From positions 1-5,806 of the forward strand of contig JAKAEG010000211.1 in assembly GCA_021819985.1 (NCBI GenBank): DNA of 5,806 nucleotides, given 5' to 3'. The notes under the pieces were generated by a model that saw only the letters and a program-made list of their open reading frames with translations, ran no database searches and was not told the DNA's origin. Positions 1 to 4,102 of the stretch are shown piece after piece. This DNA comes from Nitrospirota bacterium. GTDB taxonomy: Bacteria; Nitrospirota; Thermodesulfovibrionia; Thermodesulfovibrionales; JdFR-88. How positions within the stretch are numbered: the first letter of the stretch is position 1; the number at the start of each line of letters is the position of its first letter. A program made the translations under genes and the position numbers.

Positions 1-1
1 T

Positions 2-244
2 GTAATCCCCGGCTTTACTCCCGATGTTCTCGGTGAGATATATGAATACACTCCCACTGCGACCGAACTTCTGGTTTCACTTGGGGTCTGGGCTACCGGG
101 GCGATGATATATACCCTTTTGCTCAAATTTGCCATTCCCGTATATACGGGCAAACTGAGATTTGCATCCAGGGAAAAAGGCGGCGCTCAGAGCGAAGTAT
201 CGGTCATAAGGCCCTCCATACAGGATACGACCGAAAAAGCCTGA
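2..244 (+). CDS. C-terminal end of a NrfD/HybB-type quinone-interacting membrane protein (5' truncated by window edge)
   Basis: An open frame runs from the window edge to a TGA at 242-244 and encodes 80 residues. It begins VIPGFTPDVLGEIYEYTPTA, followed by a hydrophobic helix (about residues 23-47) and a charged tail ending DTTEKA. The segment 'IPG.TP..LGEIYEYTPT..ELLV..G.WA.GA..YTLLLK.AIP' is what I recall from the last helix of the NrfD/PsrC/HybB/DsrP family. These are integral membrane subunits that exchange electrons between the quinone pool and a periplasmic or cytoplasmic iron-sulfur partner. The fragment is too short to say which branch it belongs to (hydrogenase HybB, DsrP, polysulfide reductase or similar). 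A hairpin terminator 10 bases after the stop suggests it is the last gene of its operon, so it is probably not co-transcribed with the bc genes downstream. The family call is from memory of the motif, not a search. Confidence 0.72.
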   Translation, partial: VIPGFTPDVLGEIYEYTPTATELLVSLGVWATGAMIYTLLLKFAIPVYTGKLRFASREKGGAQSEVSVIRPSIQDTTEKA

Positions 245-253
245 TAATTTCAC

Positions 254-292
254 TAAGCCGGCGCCGACAGTGATCTACTGAGCGCCGGCTTA
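254..292 (+). terminator. Hairpin terminator after the NrfD-type gene
   Basis: A perfect 11-bp stem (TAAGCCGGCGC at 254-264 with GCGCCGGCTTA at 282-292) encloses a 17-nt loop and starts 10 bases after the stop codon. The downstream tract is T-rich but broken (TATTATTTCA), so intrinsic termination may be incomplete. Confidence 0.65.
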
Positions 293-345
293 TTATTTCA
301 CCCCCCTTATCGGCCCCCGTTTTTAATTACCAGTGTCCTGTCCCT

Positions 346-360
346 AACGCTTCTTTACAT
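346..360 (+). repeat. Left terminal inverted repeat
   Basis: The 15 bases AACGCTTCTTTACAT are the exact reverse complement of 662-676. The match stops at the neighbouring base on both sides. Confidence 0.75.
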
Positions 361-383
361 TTGGCTCAGGAATGTTTTGGGCC

Positions 384-410
384 GTCATTCCCGCGCAGGC
401 GCCCAATTTT
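384..410 (-). repeat. Degenerate copy of ATTCCCGC-type palindromic repeat (family A)
   Basis: GTCATTCCCGC at 384-394 equals the reverse complement of the 3' end of the copy at 5709-5744. The other arm (GCGCCCAATTTT) has diverged from the expected GCGGGAATCCATTTT, so this copy no longer forms a clean stem. It faces the copy at 445-481 in opposite orientation, giving an inverted pair. Confidence 0.5.
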
Positions 411-444
411 ATCTTAATAAAGACTGACCAATTTATAAAAACGC

Positions 445-481
445 CAAAATGGATGCCCGATTAAAACACTCGGGCATGACG
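445..481 (+). repeat. Palindromic repeat, family A, intact copy
   Basis: This copy reads CAAAATGGATGCCCGA, then a 9-nt loop, then TCGGGCATGACG. The perfect 8-bp stem is ATGCCCGA (453-460) with TCGGGCAT (470-477). The same layout, including the CAAARTGG lead and the GAC end, recurs at 5709-5744 and, in reverse orientation, at 5761-5796. The arrangement resembles REP-type or dRS3-type (ATTCCC-N-GGGAAT) intergenic repeats known from other bacteria. Confidence 0.7.
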
Positions 482-561
482 TCCGGCAGGATTAAGAAAA
501 CTTTCCTGGATAGATACAAAACGGATTAGGGTAGTGCGGCTAAATCTCTTTACTCATGATT

Positions 562-617
562 GTCATTCCAGCTTGTCTGGAATCTTTCCGGAAGGATTGC
601 GGACAAGCTGCAATGAC
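562..617. repeat. 56-bp extended palindrome, family B
   Basis: The left arm (562-589, starting GTCATTCCAGCTTGTC) and right arm (590-617, ending GACAAGCTGCAATGAC) are inverted repeats with 24 of 28 positions paired and no spacer; two of the four mismatches would be G-U pairs in RNA. The right arm matches 24 of 28 bases with 5542-5569 beyond the antiporter gene, so this is a dispersed repeat rather than a local terminator. It lies inside the candidate element at 346-676. Confidence 0.65.
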
Positions 618-646
618 GGCTATTTAGGACCTTTCGCCGGGATTTT

Positions 647-659
647 GCCATTCCCGCAT
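647..659 (-). repeat. Half copy of family A repeat beside the right terminal repeat
   Basis: GCCATTCCCGCAT differs at one base from GTCATTCCCGCAT, the reverse complement of the arm at 5732-5744. The second arm is missing, as if the copy was cut off at the end of the candidate element. Confidence 0.4.
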
Positions 660-661
660 TT

Positions 662-676
662 ATGTAAAGAAGCGTT
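662..676 (-). repeat. Right terminal inverted repeat
   Basis: ATGTAAAGAAGCGTT is the exact reverse complement of 346-360. It directly follows a half copy of the ATTCCCGC-type repeat at 647-659. Confidence 0.75.
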
Positions 677-688
677 GGCCGCACCACA

Positions 689-737
689 CCAGCAGTACCG
701 GCAAGCGGCATAAAGCCCACACGCCGGGAATTGCTGG
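689..737. other. Nested inverted repeat just upstream of the bc-operon promoter candidate
   Basis: The outer arms are CCAGCA (689-694) and TGCTGG (732-737); the inner arms are CCGGC (698-702) and GCCGG (723-727). Together they could form a two-part stem-loop ending 10 bases before the TTGACA at 748. It could be a regulatory site, or part of another repeat element. Nothing in it identifies a regulator. Confidence 0.3.
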
Positions 738-747
738 AATATTCAGA

Positions 748-780
748 TTGACAATCAAGGTAATCACTGCTAATTATATT
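748..780 (+). promoter_or_regulatory. Candidate sigma-70-type promoter for the bc operon
   Basis: A consensus TTGACA lies at 748-753. An AT-rich block follows at 771-780 (TAATTATATT), in which AATTAT at 772-777 (18-nt spacer) or TATATT further along could act as a -10 box. No placement gives a good -10 at the ideal spacing, so only the -35 is convincing. Transcription would start roughly 40-50 bases before the cytochrome gene. Confidence 0.4.
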
Positions 781-833
781 TTAGTCATTTTCTATTTTCA
801 GTTCCGATCAAATAACATCTGGGGCAAAGGAAT

Positions 834-1538
834 ATGAGCGGAAAAAAATACGATTTTACTGTCTTTATTGTCTCACTGGTCATGTTTTTTTCAGTCGGCG
901 CTTTCGGGCAGCAAATAGGCAATGGTGGCAGTAATATCTCATGCGTCAATTGTCATAAGACCCTTGGCGGCGAACTCGCCAAACCGGTTGCCGAGTGGAC
1001 CGGTTCCATCCATCAACAAAACGGGATAACCTGTCCTATGTGCCACGGCGGCAACCCTTCCGGCACGACGATGGACACCGCGATGTCCAAGGCGGCCGGA
1101 TTTATCGGCGCGCCCCACGGGCAGGCGCAGTTCGATGCCTGCGGGAAGTGCCATCCCACTGAGGCCGCCGGGTTCGCCAATAGCATCATGGGCAAGGCAT
1201 ACCTTGAAGGAAAAGGCGGGCCCTCATGCGCCAAGTGCCACGGGCCGCACCATAACGAGATACCCGTGGGCACCAAGATTTGCGAGAGCTGCCATAAGGA
1301 CACGACGGGCTTTGACACGGTCGATCCGATGAACGTGACAAAAAGCACCGTCGACAAGCTCTCGAAGCTGGTCATAAAGACCAAGGAAGACAAGATAAAG
1401 GGGCAGAGGCCTTCGGTGGTCCCGCATGTAAGCGAGGACCTGGACCCGTACAAGATCGGCCTTATAGCGTTCGGCGCGGCCTCTTTTGTCTTTATCCTGG
1501 GCTATATCTTATATCTGATATTGGAAAAGAGGGACTAA
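834..1538 (+). CDS. Membrane-anchored pentaheme c-type cytochrome, probable electron-acceptor subunit of a bc-type complex
   Basis: The 234-residue protein has five CxxCH heme c motifs: C37-H41, C67-H71, C103-H107, C132-H136 and C150-H154. A basic N-terminus and hydrophobic stretch (about 8-22) with AFG before Q25 look like a Sec signal peptide, and a single C-terminal helix (about 207-229) ending EKRD should anchor the heme domain on the outer face of the inner membrane. Extra histidines (H60, H95, H139, H140) could be distal ligands. AAAGGA and GGGG lie just before the ATG. It is the first gene of the operon with Rieske and cytochrome b, in which no cytochrome c1 or f is seen. I infer that it accepts electrons from the Rieske cluster and hands them to periplasmic carriers. 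It could instead belong to the NapC/NrfH-like or c7-like groups, but the heme spacing and C-terminal anchor do not match NapC/NrfH, which anchor at the N-terminus. Confidence 0.88.
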   Translation: MSGKKYDFTVFIVSLVMFFSVGAFGQQIGNGGSNISCVNCHKTLGGELAKPVAEWTGSIHQQNGITCPMCHGGNPSGTTMDTAMSKAAGFIGAPHGQAQFDACGKCHPTEAAGFANSIMGKAYLEGKGGPSCAKCHGPHHNEIPVGTKICESCHKDTTGFDTVDPMNVTKSTVDKLSKLVIKTKEDKIKGQRPSVVPHVSEDLDPYKIGLIAFGAASFVFILGYILYLILEKRD

Positions 1539-1539
1539 G

Positions 1540-1803
1540 ATGAGCTTTGAGATCATTCATGAAAAGAAACCCTCGTATTCGGGGGTCCTGACGGCGGCAG
1601 TCGTCGTGCTTTCCGCCGCGCTTCTGGGGATAGCAGTGGTATTCGCATATCTACTGATATCCGGCAAAGGCACTAATTACAGCCTTGGCACACTGACGGC
1701 TTTGATATTCCTGATAGCCGGTATTGAGCTTGTTCTTTATTCCAGAGGCTTTGTTCCGTTCAGGGAAGTATCGGAGGACCGCGAGGAGGAATTGTTATGG
1801 TAG
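1540..1803 (+). CDS. Small two-helix membrane protein of the bc operon, unknown family
   Basis: The 87-residue protein has a short polar N-terminus (MSFEIIHEKKPS), two predicted helices (about 16-40 and 48-68) and a charged tail (FREVSEDREEELLW). The N-in/C-in topology would leave the acidic tail in the cytoplasm. I do not recognise the family. The ATG comes one base after the cytochrome stop codon, with GAGGG at 1529-1533, and its last 7 bases overlap the Rieske gene, whose ribosome site (1784-1790) lies inside it. This close packing suggests translational coupling and a structural role. The most likely job is a small subunit holding the heme subunit to the Rieske/cytochrome b core, comparable in size to supernumerary subunits of other bc or b6f complexes, but no sequence similarity supports that. 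Confidence 0.75.
   Translation: MSFEIIHEKKPSYSGVLTAAVVVLSAALLGIAVVFAYLLISGKGTNYSLGTLTALIFLIAGIELVLYSRGFVPFREVSEDREEELLW
1784..1790 (+). promoter_or_regulatory. Strong ribosome binding site that fixes the Rieske start
   Basis: AGGAGGA sits 6 bases before the ATG at 1797, inside the coding sequence of the preceding two-helix protein. It supports the overlapping start over any later one. Confidence 0.8.
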
Positions 1804-2396
1804 AGGGGAACCAGACAGAAAAAGGCATAACCCGGCGGAAATTCACCCTGGGTGTAATGATCGCCTCCATGGCGGGAGCGTTCGCATCCCTTTTTTCGCT
1901 GCTCAAAGTACTGGCGCCCGCAAGTAAAGGCGCCGGTTATGTATCGACCATCAAACCGGGAGACCGGCTTGTATACGCCAAGGGCGGCAATGCGGGCAGC
2001 CCGGTGAAGGCATCTTCCATGAGCCTGGGCGACGCGGTGCTCGTTTATCCGGTTGGGAAAACGTCGAACCCCGCCAACCTTGTCCAGCTCATCAAGCTGA
2101 ACGAATCCGATTTCAAGGCGCCCACCAAGATAAATCTGACGGACCAGGGGTTTGTGGCATACAGCGCGATCTGCACACATCTGGGCTGCACCGTCTCATG
2201 GGTAAAGAATACGGCCAATCCTTCCGCTTCGATCACCGAGTGCTTCTGCCATAACAGCATGTTCGATCCGGCGAAGGGGGCCGAGGTCATCGGCGGGCCC
2301 GCGCCGATCCCGATAGCCCAGATAGGCGTAAAGATAAATGGCGACTCACTGGTCTTTACAAGCGATTTTACCGGCCCCATAGGACCGCAGGTATAA
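1797..2396 (+). CDS. qcrA: Rieske [2Fe-2S] protein of a cytochrome bc-type complex
   Basis: The 199-residue protein has both Rieske boxes: C126-T-H128-L-G-C131 and C149-F-C151-H152-N-S154-M-F156. By family knowledge, C126, H128, C149 and H152 bind the [2Fe-2S] cluster and C131 and C151 form the disulfide. The loop GGPAPIP (166-172) matches the conserved Pro loop. The N-terminus has a twin-arginine motif (TRRKF at 12-16) followed by an uncleaved helix (about 17-40), so export is expected by the Tat route with the cluster domain facing the periplasm. It takes the first electron from quinol at the Qo site of cytochrome b and should deliver it to the pentaheme cytochrome encoded upstream. Box II has F and N where CPCHGS is the commonest form; the Ser that tunes the cluster potential (S154) is kept. 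The symbol is by analogy; petA or petC would be equally valid. Confidence 0.95.
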   Translation: MVEGNQTEKGITRRKFTLGVMIASMAGAFASLFSLLKVLAPASKGAGYVSTIKPGDRLVYAKGGNAGSPVKASSMSLGDAVLVYPVGKTSNPANLVQLIKLNESDFKAPTKINLTDQGFVAYSAICTHLGCTVSWVKNTANPSASITECFCHNSMFDPAKGAEVIGGPAPIPIAQIGVKINGDSLVFTSDFTGPIGPQV

Positions 2397-2415
2397 AGGC
2401 GAGGTTAATAATAAA

Positions 2416-3657
2416 ATGATCTATAATTGGTTTGAAGAAAGACTTGAACTGAAGAAATTCAAGGCAAAATTCCTGGCCAAGACATTTCCCACGCACCCAT
2501 CTTACCTGGTTGGTGAGATTGCCTTGTTTTCCTTCATTACACTGGTGCTCACCGGGCTTTTTCTGGGTTTCCTTTATGAGCCTTCGGTAAAACTGGTCTC
2601 CCTTTTCGGCTCAATGGTCCCGGCTGCCTATGCCAGCGTGGTGAAGATAGACCTCATGCCGATGGGCATGATCATAAGGCGCATGCACCACTGGTCCGCC
2701 ATGCTTATGATATCTTCAATAATACTTCACTTAATGAGGGTTTACTTCACGTCGGCGTACCAGAAACCAAGGGAACTCAACTGGCTGGTCGGATTGAGCC
2801 TGCTGGGCATTTCACTGGGCGCTGCCTTTTCAGGTTACCTGCTGCCTTACAGCCAGTTCTCAGTTACAGCGACTTCCATCGCGTATTACATGGTCAAGTC
2901 CATCCCGTGGGTCGGAGATTGGTTCTCAAGGCTTCTTTTCGCCGGCCCGTTCCCGGCTATCGGGATGGTGCCGCGCTTCTTCTTCCTGCATGTGATGCTG
3001 ATACCCTTGGGGATCGTAGCCCTCCTGGGCGCCCACATGACCATACTGGTCAAGCAGAAGCATACTGAGCCCAGAACCAATATCGGCCGTCCGGAAGGCG
3101 GCAACGGCAAAAGATTAATAGGCATCCCGATCTGGCCGGAGCAGGCGGTCATAAGTCTTTCCTTTTTTCTGTTCCTGCTCTTCACGATAGCGGCGATAGC
3201 GACATACATACCGATCAACCCTATCGAGACATATGGCGCGCCTGCGCCCGGTACGCCGGTCATGCGGCCGGACTGGTATTTCCTCTGGGTCTATGGTTTC
3301 CTTAAGCTGATACCGGGCAACCTGTCTTTCACCATATTCGGCGGTAAGATCACCCCCGAAACCATTGGCGGCGTAATATTCCCGGGTCTGACATTCCTCA
3401 TCCTTGCGCTGATACCCTTTTTCGACAGGGCAAAAGAGCCGCAAAATTATAATAAAAGTCCGTTTGCCAGGCCCTTTATGACCGCCTTCGGTCTGGGCGG
3501 CGGCACGTTCATCCTCATGACAGCCGTCGCGGGCTATATAGACGTCCTCCATATCTCTCCAGACAGGATGCTCGTCTATACCGGTATTGCGACAGTCGCG
3601 GTCTGGGGTATCGTTTACGCCGTGCTGTCTGCCGTCAAGAAAAAGAGCGGCCTCTAA
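2416..3657 (+). CDS. qcrB: Cytochrome b, full-length (fused N- and C-terminal domains), of a bc-type quinol oxidoreductase
   Basis: The 413-residue integral membrane protein combines the diheme N-terminal domain and the C-terminal domain that b6f complexes split into two chains. Heme ligands are H91 and H105 in helix B and H192 and H207 in helix D. The 14 residues between the last two match cytochrome b6 rather than mitochondrial cytochrome b (13). KPREL (117-121) after helix B is also b6-like. The Qo motif is P285-D286-W287-Y288 in place of PEWY, and GYLLPYSQ (140-147) precedes the cd region. Four helices in the C-terminal half (about 243-265, 315-336, 351-373, 384-406) give about eight in all, as in bc1. 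There is no cysteine in the whole protein, so a covalent heme ci like that of b6f is not expected. The gene begins 19 bases after the Rieske stop, with GAGG at 2401-2404, and is the last gene of the operon. The symbol is by analogy. Confidence 0.95.
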   Translation: MIYNWFEERLELKKFKAKFLAKTFPTHPSYLVGEIALFSFITLVLTGLFLGFLYEPSVKLVSLFGSMVPAAYASVVKIDLMPMGMIIRRMHHWSAMLMISSIILHLMRVYFTSAYQKPRELNWLVGLSLLGISLGAAFSGYLLPYSQFSVTATSIAYYMVKSIPWVGDWFSRLLFAGPFPAIGMVPRFFFLHVMLIPLGIVALLGAHMTILVKQKHTEPRTNIGRPEGGNGKRLIGIPIWPEQAVISLSFFLFLLFTIAAIATYIPINPIETYGAPAPGTPVMRPDWYFLWVYGFLKLIPGNLSFTIFGGKITPETIGGVIFPGLTFLILALIPFFDRAKEPQNYNKSPFARPFMTAFGLGGGTFILMTAVAGYIDVLHISPDRMLVYTGIATVAVWGIVYAVLSAVKKKSGL

Positions 3658-3665
3658 AAAACCGC

Positions 3666-3712
3666 TGCTATCAAATAGCAAAAGGGGCTCCAGCATGGAG
3701 CCCCTTTTTTTT
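3666..3712 (+). terminator. Strong double-hairpin rho-independent terminator of the bc operon
   Basis: A small hairpin (TGCTAT 3666-3671, CAA loop, ATAGCA 3675-3680) directly precedes a perfect 12-bp stem (AAAAGGGGCTCC 3680-3691, loop AGCAT, GGAGCCCCTTTT 3697-3708), ending in eight Ts to 3712. Read from the minus strand the same stem is followed by only four Ts, so it could weakly stop the converging DUF2249 transcript as well. Confidence 0.92.
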
Positions 3713-3729
3713 GCCCTTTTTATTTCCCT

Positions 3730-3966
3730 TCAGGTCTTCTTTGTTATTTTTACTTTCCAGAGTTCGGGCCCCTGCTCTACATAGTCCCAGGTAAACTGTC
3801 CTTCTCTTTCATGCATGAACTGGTACCAGAGGGGTTTCGGGTCGTGATCGTTTATAAGCAGAAAGGATTCCCCCTTTGGCAGTTCATCGAAGGTCTTGAA
3901 AATGAGCGGGTGTCTTTGTGGAGGAGGAAGCTTGGAGACATCGAGTTCCTTAATCGTTTCTTTCAT
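3730..3966 (-). CDS. DUF2249 domain protein
   Basis: The 78-residue soluble protein has the layout I recall for DUF2249 (PF10006): LDVSKLPPPQRHPLIFKTFD at 8-27, a LPKGESFLLINDHDPKPLWY core (29-48) and a closing WDYVEQGPELWKVKI (60-74). The whole protein is essentially one domain. The family has a TusA/SirA-like fold and is often encoded beside respiratory, nitrogen-oxide or hemerythrin genes; its biochemical role is not established. The start is supported by AAGGAG at 3974-3979, 7 bases ahead of the ATG. There is no signal peptide, so it should be cytoplasmic. It lies downstream of the antiporter gene on the same strand with a 136-bp gap, and converges on the bc operon across the terminator. 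The gap is long enough for its own promoter. Confidence 0.85.
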   Translation of the reverse strand: MKETIKELDVSKLPPPQRHPLIFKTFDELPKGESFLLINDHDPKPLWYQFMHEREGQFTWDYVEQGPELWKVKITKKT

Positions 3967-3987
3967 TGCTGGTCTCCTTTTTGCCGT

Positions 3988-4015
3988 CTAAATTAATCCG
4001 ATACTTTAATTTTAG
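3988..4015 (-). promoter_or_regulatory. AT-rich inverted repeat upstream of the DUF2249 gene, candidate promoter or operator
   Basis: AAATTAA at 3990-3996 and TTAATTT at 4006-4012 form a perfect 7-bp inverted repeat with a 9-bp spacer, extendable with one bulge to 3988 and 4015. On the minus strand it overlaps a weak promoter-like pair, TTGGAC (-35) followed 17 bases later by ATTAAT. The size is that of a dimeric regulator site, but it does not match the FNR or CRP consensus. Confidence 0.3.
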
Positions 4016-4102
4016 TCCAAATCCTCCGGATGGAGAAGCGGGGGATTTATCAGCGGCCATCCGAAATATATCAGGGAAAAAGTCCTCCTTCCAAAAAAAC
4101 CT

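Larger units (their letters stand above)
346..676. mobile_element. Candidate non-autonomous (MITE-like) element with 15-bp perfect terminal inverted repeats
   Basis: AACGCTTCTTTACAT at 346-360 is repeated exactly in reverse complement at 662-676 (ATGTAAAGAAGCGTT), bounding 331 bp. No credible coding frame lies inside. The interior carries two opposed copies of a GTCATTCCCGC-type palindrome, a 56-bp extended palindrome and another half copy next to the right end. A 15-bp perfect match at this distance is very unlikely by chance and is the usual architecture of a miniature inverted-repeat element. I see no target-site duplication: the outer flanks are CCCT and GGCC. Alternatives are an old insertion whose duplication has decayed, or a structured intergenic region. 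Confidence 0.5.

Noticed and set aside
384..481. Possible CRISPR array from repeated GTCATTCCCG-type units
   Set aside because: Copies are in opposite orientations, unevenly spaced and diverged; there are no regular spacers and no cas gene.
341..681. Target-site duplication flanking the 331-bp inverted-repeat element
   Set aside because: The bases outside the two terminal repeats (TCCCT and GGCCG) do not match, so no duplication can be claimed.
1013..1453. 146-codon minus-strand frame opposite the pentaheme cytochrome
   Set aside because: The plus strand encodes five CxxCH motifs in order; the opposite frame shows no domain.
1737..2180. 147-codon minus-strand frame opposite the Rieske gene
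   Set aside because: Antisense shadow of an unmistakable Rieske protein; no ribosome site or recognisable motif.
3115..3696. 193-codon open frame on the minus strand across the cytochrome b 3' end
   Set aside because: It lies antisense to a clearly recognised cytochrome b, its translation is rich in Arg, Asp and Glu without any family motif, and it runs through the bc-operon terminator.
3988..4015. FNR or CRP box upstream of DUF2249
   Set aside because: The arms AAATTAA/TTAATTT do not contain the TTGAT-N4-ATCAA or TGTGA-N6-TCACA cores.
4019..4102. Terminator after the antiporter gene
   Set aside because: Only short or widely spaced inverted repeats (such as the ATCC/GGAT arms within 4020-4030) are present and none is followed by a T-run on the minus strand, so readthrough into DUF2249 remains possible.
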